Part shown: positions 16,064 through 23,762 of the stretch, piece after piece
How the letters are laid out: each line of letters starts with the position of its first letter
How positions within the stretch are numbered: position 1 is the stretch's first letter
Source of the DNA: Caldifarciminota bacterium UBA6260
GTDB lineage: Bacteria > Hydrothermota > 32-111
DNA length: 64,000 bases
Assembly: GCA_002441125.1 (NCBI GenBank)
Contig: DJVI01000020.1
Location: 55,340-119,339, forward strand
Direction of reading: 5' to 3'
Made by a program: the position numbers and the translations under genes
Notes under the pieces: generated by a model
Seen by the model: only the letters and a program-made list of their open reading frames with translations
Told to the model about the DNA's origin: nothing
Databases searched by the model: none

Positions 16064-18805
16064 ATGTTGAAAAAAATTTTTCAAAAAATTCATAATAAAA
16101 TATTGTTTGAGAATTTTGTTGAGAGTGTCATAACATTCTTAACTATATTTTTAATAATTTTTTCATCCCATATCTTTCTTAACAATCTTTTCTATAATGA
16201 AAATATCTTTTTCATTATAATATTGGTTTTGGTTTTCATCTTCTCTTTTAAGGATCTTATTTTAAGTTCAAAAAAAAAGAGTGTTGAATTTTTTAACAGC
16301 ATCAACAGAGAACTTAAAAATATCCCACTCGTTCTTTATGAAAATCTTGAAAAGGAAGATGACATATTCGTTAAAAATTTAAAAGAAGAATTTTTAAATA
16401 TAAATCTTAAAGAAAAAAAATTTTACAGAAAAGATGTTAGAGAGAAAAAATTAAGTTTCTTGTTCATATCCATAATAATTTTTCTTTCAGTTATAACTTT
16501 TTATCCGGTACTTCTATCTAACTCTTTGTTACTTACCGAAAAAAAGGTTGTTTTAAAAAAGTTTAAAGATGATTTTAAAATTTTATCTTTCAACTATGGG
16601 GGAATATCAGGTGACCTTTTTGTAAAATCTTATGATTGTAAAATTGTTAAATTTGAAAAAGGGAAAGATTACAGTTTGGACTCATACATTTTTTTTAAAG
16701 GACCAAAAGTTGAATCAAATATGTTGAGTTTAAAACTTTTAAAAGGTTTTCTAATAGATTCTATCTTAACGGAAGTGAACCCTCCAAAATATACTCTTTT
16801 AAAGAGTTTTACTTTAAAAGGAAATTTTTTAGATATTTTAGAATATTCTTCTTTTATAACCGAAATATATTTCAACGACGGGACTGAGTATAAATTTGAA
16901 TTAAAACAAGTTTCGAAAGATACAACTTTATTTTTTAAAAAAGGGAATATACAGGATTCTTTGAAAATTAACATTTTAGAAGATAAACCACCTTATGTTA
17001 ACATAATAGATATCAAAAATGATATAAGTTTGAAAGATGAAGCTGATATTCCTGTTATATGCAGGGATGATTACGGTAACGATTCGATATACCTTATTTT
17101 TCAAGGTGAAAAAGATTCTTTTTCCATTCCATATAAAATGTTTGGAAAAGATACAATACTTATATTCAACATCAACATTGAAAGTATAAAGGAAAAATAT
17201 AAAAGTTTACATTTTGTTTTAAAGGATAACAATCCTTACAAAAGACAGATCGGTTCATCTCAGGTTATAGATTTAATAAGAGAAGAGAATATATCAACCT
17301 TTATAGATTCAACATATTTAAAAGGAGATTTTTCCAAAAATATTGATAGTTATTCCCAAAAAGTTATGGATATTTTAGAACAACTTGAAAAAGAAAAGAA
17401 AATGGAAAATGTGAATAAGTTAAAAGAAGAGTTGAAAAACATGAGTGAAAATTTTGAAAAAGTTAAAGAGGAATTAAAAAATATTTCAGAGTATAAACTC
17501 CCTGAGAATGTTTATAAAAAGATGGCTGAACTCAAAAGTGAAATTGATAAGATCGATAAAAATTTAATTGAGAATTTGAATTCACTTTTAAATAAAGATT
17601 TTGAAAATATTTCTGAAAAGGATAAGGAAAAAATATTTGATAAAATTATAAGTGAGAGTAAAGATATTGAGAGAGAACTTGATAAACTTAAAAATGTATT
17701 GAAAGATCTGGGCAAGATATTTTCATTAAACAAACTCAACGAGGATATTAAAAAACTTATCGAAACTGAAAAAAAAATAATTGAAAAAAAAGATTTTGGG
17801 AAACAGAGAGAGATAACTGAAAAGATTGAAGGGTTGAAGGGTGAAACTATAAAAAATGAGGATTTGGAAGAGTATGAAAAGGAACTTTCAGATATAGCGA
17901 AAACATCAAAAGAATCTGAGAATAATTTTTCAAAAACAAAAGATGTCAAAGATAAACTTGAAAATCTAAAAAATAAAATTGAAGAGAATTTGGAAAAAAT
18001 GTCCGGGAAAAGTGAAAGGTATAACAAAGATCTTATAATCTCAGCCCTCCTTTTCATTGATCAGGTAATAGATAGCACACAGGATCTACAACTTGTTTCA
18101 AATTTATACCAATCTATTATAGATTATACTGGAGAGGATATAAGATCACCTTTAACTATCCTTTTGAAAACCGCACAAAATATAGCACAGCAAAATAGTC
18201 AAGATCTTTTACCTTTAAAGGAACAGAACATAATGATAATAAACTTTCTTTTGAAAGATAATCCACAGGGTGAAGGTGCAAGTTCACTTGAAAGGATAGC
18301 AGAACAGTTATCATCTATGTCAAAAGAACAGCAATACATCTCTCAGATGTTATGGGAAATGTTTGGAAAAGGGGAGATGAAAAGAGATATTCTCGACATG
18401 CTTGGCAATATGGAGAATTCACTTTCAGAAAAGATGAAAAAGTTAGGTGAAGGATCTAATAAAGATGTTGGTCAGGCTCTTTCAGACCTTGCAGACTCTT
18501 TAAAAGATGTATCAAAAAATCTTAAAGATGGTAAATTCGATGAGGAAGTTTTGAAAAAACAGGAAAGAGTTTTAAAAAGGATGCTAAACATCACTAAATC
18601 TATTTACAAAAAAGGTATAGATGAAAAGAGGGAAAGTTACTCTGGAAAGGATTATGATCTACCTGCAAAAATTATTCAACCAAAGGATTATGGTTACAAA
18701 AAATATTTTCAGCTTAAGAAAAGGTATGAGGATGTTGAAAAATTTGAGAGGAAAGAATGGATACCGATTATTAAACTCTATTTACAGGAAATTTTGAATG
18801 AATAA
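16064..18805 (+). CDS. DUF4175-like membrane-anchored coiled-coil protein
   Basis: A 913-residue protein of unknown function. Three hydrophobic helices (about 19-40, 48-68, 130-151) anchor the N terminus. A beta-rich region follows (about 165-400, presumably periplasmic), then a very long Lys/Glu-rich coiled coil (about 425-690), a conserved-looking helical part (about 690-770, including SLERIAEQLSSMSKEQQ and MLWEMFG), and a final helical segment. This order resembles DUF4175 proteins of FCB bacteria; the assignment is from architecture, not from a search. No Shine-Dalgarno site precedes ATG 16064, which lies 4 nt after a 9-bp hairpin. Its stop overlaps the next gene by 8 nt, and that gene overlaps the third by 4 nt, so the three products probably act together in the envelope. 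Confidence 0.6.
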   Translation: MLKKIFQKIHNKILFENFVESVITFLTIFLIIFSSHIFLNNLFYNENIFFIIILVLVFIFSFKDLILSSKKKSVEFFNSINRELKNIPLVLYENLEKEDDIFVKNLKEEFLNINLKEKKFYRKDVREKKLSFLFISIIIFLSVITFYPVLLSNSLLLTEKKVVLKKFKDDFKILSFNYGGISGDLFVKSYDCKIVKFEKGKDYSLDSYIFFKGPKVESNMLSLKLLKGFLIDSILTEVNPPKYTLLKSFTLKGNFLDILEYSSFITEIYFNDGTEYKFELKQVSKDTTLFFKKGNIQDSLKINILEDKPPYVNIIDIKNDISLKDEADIPVICRDDYGNDSIYLIFQGEKDSFSIPYKMFGKDTILIFNINIESIKEKYKSLHFVLKDNNPYKRQIGSSQVIDLIREENISTFIDSTYLKGDFSKNIDSYSQKVMDILEQLEKEKKMENVNKLKEELKNMSENFEKVKEELKNISEYKLPENVYKKMAELKSEIDKIDKNLIENLNSLLNKDFENISEKDKEKIFDKIISESKDIERELDKLKNVLKDLGKIFSLNKLNEDIKKLIETEKKIIEKKDFGKQREITEKIEGLKGETIKNEDLEEYEKELSDIAKTSKESENNFSKTKDVKDKLENLKNKIEENLEKMSGKSERYNKDLIISALLFIDQVIDSTQDLQLVSNLYQSIIDYTGEDIRSPLTILLKTAQNIAQQNSQDLLPLKEQNIMIINFLLKDNPQGEGASSLERIAEQLSSMSKEQQYISQMLWEMFGKGEMKRDILDMLGNMENSLSEKMKKLGEGSNKDVGQALSDLADSLKDVSKNLKDGKFDEEVLKKQERVLKRMLNITKSIYKKGIDEKRESYSGKDYDLPAKIIQPKDYGYKKYFQLKKRYEDVEKFERKEWIPIIKLYLQEILNE

Positions 18806-20114
18806 AGCAAAAGGTTTTTTATTTTTATTATTAACATTGATAACATTAACTCCTTTTTACATAAGTTCAGAATCTTTGGATAAAACAGTTAAAAATGGAA
18901 ATTTTAAAATCATTCTTGAAGATTTAGATTCTTCTTATGATAAAGAGAAAATTTTAAAACTTGTTTTTAAATATAGGGGAAATTTTAAAAAAGCTGATTA
19001 TGAGTATTTTTTAAGGAGTTTGATATTGAGAGATGGTTTACCTGAAATATATTTGTCATATTTTAAAAAGGATGTCATATTTGAAAATGAATATATTATT
19101 TTTCTGAAATATTTCAGAGATAAAAATGATCTTGAAAGTTATATAAATTATATTCTCAGATTTGATGATGAAAGAAATTTGGATTACAAAAAGATAACCG
19201 CACAGATGTCATCTGAAGGGATTGAAAAGATGATCAATCAAAGATGCTTTACCAAAAGCAGGTTGAAACTTTTTATTTTAGCGAGATTGTTCTCTTCAAC
19301 TAACGATGAAATTTATGCAAAAAGTTTGCTCGATTTTGACCAAAAGTATATTTTGGAAATATTGGAGTCTAATATTTTAACTTTGAAAAATAAAATAAAA
19401 CTTGTTAATCTTTTGGATTTAAAAAGGATAGATAAAAAACTTTTTTACAATGAAGTTTATACTTTATCTTTTTATGATCTTGAAAATGACTATTCAGATT
19501 TTCTGAAAGGTTCCCAATTTTACCTTCCATACGAAAGTTTCAGAAAAATTTTGAAAGGTGAAAATGTAAACCAGAATTTTAATGACACTCTCTTTTATCC
19601 TCTTTATCTAATCTTTAAAATGGATGATCAAAATTTTTTAAATTATATGAAAGAGAAAAAGAATAGTAAAGATGGAAAAGTTTACTATCTCTATTTTCTT
19701 TACTACCTTTTGAATTCTGATGAAAAGAATCTTAAAGAACAACTATCAAAGTTGTTATCATCGAATATAGACATATATGTTAAAGTAAACTGCACGAGTC
19801 TTTTTATGCTTTCTAAAAAAATATCTGATGGGCAATTCTTCTTTTACTATTTTGCTAAAGATTATGAAAAGATGAAACCTTTTATTTTGACAATAGGTAA
19901 AAAGAGTTATCTTTACTATAAAACACTTCTTGATGAAGGTAGATTGGATGAAGCTAAAATTTTCAAAGATCGATCCTTTGATGATATGGAACTTATAAGT
20001 GAGATACTTTTATTTGAGATGAAAAATGGTATAATTAAAGAGGATGATGTAAAGATGTATCTTGAAAAATATCCGAAATCACCTTTTAGAAATCTTTTTA
20101 TAATGTATCTATGA
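18798..20114 (+). CDS. Exported helical-repeat protein of unknown function
   Basis: A 438-residue protein with a signal peptide or anchor (about residues 6-24, rich in Leu/Ile/Thr). The rest is almost wholly alpha-helical, with many short Lys/Asp/Glu-rich helices spaced about 30-40 residues apart, like a TPR or other alpha-solenoid, though no clear TPR consensus can be seen. I do not recognise the family. It overlaps the upstream coiled-coil gene by 8 nt and the downstream gene by 4 nt (ATGA), so translation is coupled. A scaffold role with its two partners is an inference from the operon. Confidence 0.6.
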   Translation: MNKAKGFLFLLLTLITLTPFYISSESLDKTVKNGNFKIILEDLDSSYDKEKILKLVFKYRGNFKKADYEYFLRSLILRDGLPEIYLSYFKKDVIFENEYIIFLKYFRDKNDLESYINYILRFDDERNLDYKKITAQMSSEGIEKMINQRCFTKSRLKLFILARLFSSTNDEIYAKSLLDFDQKYILEILESNILTLKNKIKLVNLLDLKRIDKKLFYNEVYTLSFYDLENDYSDFLKGSQFYLPYESFRKILKGENVNQNFNDTLFYPLYLIFKMDDQNFLNYMKEKKNSKDGKVYYLYFLYYLLNSDEKNLKEQLSKLLSSNIDIYVKVNCTSLFMLSKKISDGQFFFYYFAKDYEKMKPFILTIGKKSYLYYKTLLDEGRLDEAKIFKDRSFDDMELISEILLFEMKNGIIKEDDVKMYLEKYPKSPFRNLFIMYL

Positions 20115-21325
20115 AAAAAATTATTACTTTAATCTTTTTAGTATACATAAAAATTTACTCCTACACTTTTATTCCTATGGATCTTACTCAAACTGATCAC
20201 CTTAAATCTTACGGCATAGTTTACAGGGCTCTTGAAAATGGTGTTAATGTTTACTGGCTTTTGAATTATAGGGGAGGGAGTTTTATTTTGATGTCGGATA
20301 ATTTTGAACAGGATTGTTTGAAGGAGGGAGTTCTTTTTTTAAACATATCTGAGGATAAGAAAAATTACTTACTATCTGAAGCTGAAAAGAGTGTTCTACT
20401 TGAGAAAGCACCAAAACTCGCTGTTTATTCACCACCTGGTAAAGAACCGTGGGATGATGCGGTAACACTTGTTCTTGATTATGCCAAAATTCCTTATGAT
20501 GTTATTTATGATAAAGAGATACTGAGTGGGAAAATATATGAATATGAATGGGTTCACCTTCACCATGAGGATTTTACAGGTCAATTGGATAGGTTCTATA
20601 TTTCTTCTTTTTATGAAGAATGGTTTCAAAATCTCCTCAAAATGCAAAAAAAACTTTCTTCAGATCTTGGATATGACAAGTATTGGAAGATGAAAAGGGA
20701 TGTTGCAAAGCAGATAAAAAATTATGTTCAAAGGGGTGGTTTTCTCTTCGCTATGTGTTCAGCTACAAATTCTATAGATGACGCTTTAGTTTTAGGTTAT
20801 CAGGATATAATACCCTCTTTACTTGATGGTGATGGAACAACTTCACCGCAACTCGATTATTCCCAGTCAATGGCTTTTGAAAATTTCACACTTAACGATA
20901 AACCAACAATTGAACTTGATGATATAAATTATGAGCCTTTAAACAAACTGGAATGGGAGAATAAATATTTCAAACTGAAAAAATACTCCCCAAAATTTGA
21001 TCTTGTTGAAGCTATGTTAACTCAAAACCATACTGATAACATTAAAGAATTTTTGGGAAGAACCACAAGTTTTGATAAAAGGAAAATTAAAAAAAATGTA
21101 GTTATACTTGCCGATAGTTACGATAAAAATTATGCAAAATATATTCATGGATTTTTGGGAGAAGGTTTTTTCACATTTTTTGCAGGACATGATCCTGAAG
21201 ATTATGTTCACTATGTGAACGATCCGCCGACTGAACTTTCATATTTTAAAAATTCACCCGGATACAGGCTGATACTTAACAATGTTTTATTTCCAGCATC
21301 TCAGGAAAAGAAGAAAAAAACTTGA
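20111..21325 (+). CDS. Secreted protein of the family often labelled asparagine synthetase B-like
   Basis: A 404-residue protein with a short signal peptide (about 1-17) and a mature start at YTFIPMDLTQTDHLKSYG. That motif, with YWLLNYRGGSF and later GGFLFAMCSATNSID, is shared by proteins of FCB bacteria that databases often call asparagine synthetase B. Nothing here supports that activity: there is no N-terminal catalytic Cys and no SGGxDS ATP-pyrophosphatase loop. The WDDAVTLVLDY and YVQRGGFLF stretches instead look like a ThuA/glutamine-amidotransferase-like alpha/beta fold. The histidine-rich WVHLHHEDFTG and FFAGHDPEDYVH motifs might bind metal. It is the third gene of an overlapping envelope operon. 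Its TGA directly abuts the stop of the convergent gene. Confidence 0.6.
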   Translation: MKKIITLIFLVYIKIYSYTFIPMDLTQTDHLKSYGIVYRALENGVNVYWLLNYRGGSFILMSDNFEQDCLKEGVLFLNISEDKKNYLLSEAEKSVLLEKAPKLAVYSPPGKEPWDDAVTLVLDYAKIPYDVIYDKEILSGKIYEYEWVHLHHEDFTGQLDRFYISSFYEEWFQNLLKMQKKLSSDLGYDKYWKMKRDVAKQIKNYVQRGGFLFAMCSATNSIDDALVLGYQDIIPSLLDGDGTTSPQLDYSQSMAFENFTLNDKPTIELDDINYEPLNKLEWENKYFKLKKYSPKFDLVEAMLTQNHTDNIKEFLGRTTSFDKRKIKKNVVILADSYDKNYAKYIHGFLGEGFFTFFAGHDPEDYVHYVNDPPTELSYFKNSPGYRLILNNVLFPASQEKKKKT

Positions 21326-22453
21326 TCAACTTTTTGATAAGACCTTTCTATAAAATTCTTCTATTTTAAAACTCACATTCTCCCATGAATATTCCAATGC
21401 TCTTTTTTCACCATTTATCTTAAGGCTCTCTCTCAACTTTTCATCATCTGAAAGAAGAATTAGTTTTGAAACAAGATCATCATCTGAAAGAGGATCGAAA
21501 AGTATTCCGTTTTTAAAATTTTCTATAACCTGAGAGTATCCATGGATAGAGGATGCTATAACAGGTGTGTTGCAAGCCATAGCTTCAAGTAAAACTATTC
21601 CAAAAGATTCTCCACCCAATGCTGGGGAACAGTATATATCTGCTGTTCTATAGTATTTCGGAATATCATCTTTTTTTACATAACCTGTAAATAAAACTCT
21701 ATCTTCTATATTTAGATCTTTAACCAACTTTCTTGCAACAGTATCGAGAGGACCTTTTCCAGCTATAATGAGTTTAGCATCCTTTTTAACCTTTAAAAAT
21801 TTTGAAAATACATTTATAATTTTCAAAACACCTTTCCTCTCATCCAACCTTCCAAGGAAAAGTATTTTTGGATAACCTTCTATATCAAACTTATCCCCAT
21901 CCTTTTTAAAAAATTCAATATCCACACCAGCTGGAATTATTTCATAATCACCTGGAAAGTATGGCTGCATAGCGAGTTTCGCGGTTTCTGATATAGCGAA
22001 ATATCCATCTATTTTGTCAAGATATTTTTTATAAACTTTTCTAAAAACTTTTGAACCGTAATTGTAAAATTTGAAACCAGCATTCAAAAAAGCAGCTATA
22101 TTTGTTGTTTTTGAGTAATGTAAAGCGAAGAATGAGAGGGAAGGGAAGAAAGGACCATTCAGATGAACTATATCAAAATCGTTGTTGTAAAGAAGATTCT
22201 TTACCTTTGAAGGTATTTCAAATCCAAAAGCCATTGTTGCGTATGACTTGTTCATGGGAATTAGAAGAACCTTTCCGAATCTTAAAACATCATCCTCTTT
22301 TTCTTCATTTTTGTAATGTGTTGTGAGTATCTTAATATCGTTGTTATGTTTTTTTAAATATTTTGCCAAATAGAAAGTGTATTCTGATATACCTGATGGG
22401 TAAGGATAATAAGGGTCTGAAACGATAAGTATCTTTAAAGGTCTATTTATCAT
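21326..22453 (-). CDS. Glycosyltransferase family 4 (GT-B fold)
   Basis: A 375-residue cytosolic or membrane-associated glycosyltransferase. The N-terminal domain has ILIVSDPYYPYPSGISEYTFYLA, with the glycine loop for the acceptor/donor; the C-terminal domain has FLGRLDERKGV and the retaining GT4 motif GGESFGIVLLEAMACNTPVIAS, with the E-x7-E pair that binds the nucleotide sugar. PimA-like mannosyltransferases share this layout, but donor and acceptor cannot be told from sequence. Last gene of the long minus-strand block; it overlaps the end of thyX by 11 nt. There is no terminator between it and the convergent gene: the two stop codons together make TGATCA. Confidence 0.9.
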   Translation of the reverse strand: MINRPLKILIVSDPYYPYPSGISEYTFYLAKYLKKHNNDIKILTTHYKNEEKEDDVLRFGKVLLIPMNKSYATMAFGFEIPSKVKNLLYNNDFDIVHLNGPFFPSLSFFALHYSKTTNIAAFLNAGFKFYNYGSKVFRKVYKKYLDKIDGYFAISETAKLAMQPYFPGDYEIIPAGVDIEFFKKDGDKFDIEGYPKILFLGRLDERKGVLKIINVFSKFLKVKKDAKLIIAGKGPLDTVARKLVKDLNIEDRVLFTGYVKKDDIPKYYRTADIYCSPALGGESFGIVLLEAMACNTPVIASSIHGYSQVIENFKNGILFDPLSDDDLVSKLILLSDDEKLRESLKINGEKRALEYSWENVSFKIEEFYRKVLSKS

Positions 22454-23762
22454 TTTTATATTTATCTTTTCCTGAGAGATATTTAAACATTACAGGTTCT
22501 TTCTCTTTCAAAATTTTTTCTATCTTATCCGATATTTCTCTAATCTCCCATTGTGCATGTTTATCAGATCTCAACCTTACGAAATGGAAAATTTCCCTTC
22601 CGTTCATCTTTAAAATCAAACATCTTTTCGTTGCGTTCAAAACAGCATAGTTGTAAAGTAAAGGATTTTTTGAATAGAGTTTTTTTGCTAAAAGGTAAGA
22701 TTCTTTCTGTAATTTTAAAAGTTCGTTTTCAAATTTTGTGCCTTTTAAAGTGAGAGGAATTACAGGTTTTGATTTCAAAGAGTAACCCTGCGTTATCAAA
22801 GTTGCTATCCTGTGTCTTTTCAGTTGTGCGAAACATGATGATGAACATATTATCTTAAAAGTATAATCAGCTATTTCAAACTCTCTTGGTGGTTTATCGT
22901 AAGATTCTAAATTTTCAAAAATATCGTCTATGATTTTTTCCTTAAAATCTTTATCGAATCTTTTTTTTGCAAATTTCTTTCCGTCAGTATGGAAAAGGTA
23001 TGTGTTGATGAAAAGGTCAGAAAAGTTTTTCGTAAAATTTAAAATTTTTAAATTATCACCTTTAAGTTCATACTCTGCCATCTTTTCATTATTTTTAAGT
23101 TTTTCTTCACCTTTTGTGTATTTTATTATTGATGGAGCAAGTTTTACCGACTCTTTTTCCAGTTCTTCTCCAATTTTTGTCAACTCTTCGATATTCTGAC
23201 TTTTCAGTTTAGAGATCATATATTCCAAGGTTCTTCCATTTACAGTCATCCCACATTGTGTAAAGGTGGATAGTGGTAAAAAATATCTTGAATCTTCACT
23301 CGATGTTTGTTTATCTTCTGTTCTGCTTAAAAAATCAAAAGATTCTTGGTATAAACAAAAAGCTTTCCTGTTGAAATCAATATATTCTTTTTCCAAATCT
23401 TTATCATCCTTTAACTCTTCAGGGATGATGAAGCCATTTTTCATGTTAACATACCTTTGAGATTTTTCGGTAAAGGAAGCTAACCTGTGATGTTGGATAT
23501 ACTCGATAGAGAATCTTGAAATATCGACAAGATCGAAGTTGAAAACTGCATGTTCAGCAATAGATGAATGTCCAAGTTGAAAAACTATCTTCTCATTAGA
23601 TCTTCTCGCATTTTCTATATCTTTTGATGCTTCTTCCCTTAACTCTTCTATACTCTTTTCAGATCTTGAAATCCTTGCGTAAGCTGCACATATTGTTTCG
23701 GGAGTTTTATAATTTTCACTGAAATCTTTATCAAAATTGAAACCAGAAATTTTTACTCTCAT
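22443..23762 (-). CDS. thyX: FAD-dependent thymidylate synthase, tandem two-domain form
   Basis: At 439 residues this is about twice the usual 220-250 of ThyX, which makes dTMP from dUMP with FAD, NADPH and methylene-tetrahydrofolate. Both halves look like ThyX domains. The N-terminal half has GHSSIAEHAVFNFDL and HHR-x7-S-QRY (residues 91-104), i.e. the RHR-x7-S signature with the first Arg changed to His; it has SRYFLP (158-163) but no AQ-x-EIR ending. The C-terminal half has RHR-x7-G (316-326), the signature with Ser lost, but keeps KMNGREIFHFVRLRSDKHAQWEIR features (385-408). The active site may therefore be built from complementary parts of one chain. Start overlaps ligA by 4 nt. No thyA is in the window. 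Confidence 0.88.
   Translation of the reverse strand: MRVKISGFNFDKDFSENYKTPETICAAYARISRSEKSIEELREEASKDIENARRSNEKIVFQLGHSSIAEHAVFNFDLVDISRFSIEYIQHHRLASFTEKSQRYVNMKNGFIIPEELKDDKDLEKEYIDFNRKAFCLYQESFDFLSRTEDKQTSSEDSRYFLPLSTFTQCGMTVNGRTLEYMISKLKSQNIEELTKIGEELEKESVKLAPSIIKYTKGEEKLKNNEKMAEYELKGDNLKILNFTKNFSDLFINTYLFHTDGKKFAKKRFDKDFKEKIIDDIFENLESYDKPPREFEIADYTFKIICSSSCFAQLKRHRIATLITQGYSLKSKPVIPLTLKGTKFENELLKLQKESYLLAKKLYSKNPLLYNYAVLNATKRCLILKMNGREIFHFVRLRSDKHAQWEIREISDKIEKILKEKEPVMFKYLSGKDKYKNDK

Noticed and set aside
17512..18057. 181-codon minus-strand open frame opposite the DUF4175-like gene
   Set aside because: It mirrors a Lys/Glu-rich coiled coil, giving a Ser/Phe/Leu-rich low-complexity product with no ribosome binding site.
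20111..21325. Asparagine synthetase B function
   Set aside because: No catalytic N-terminal Cys and no ATP-pyrophosphatase loop; the product has a signal peptide.
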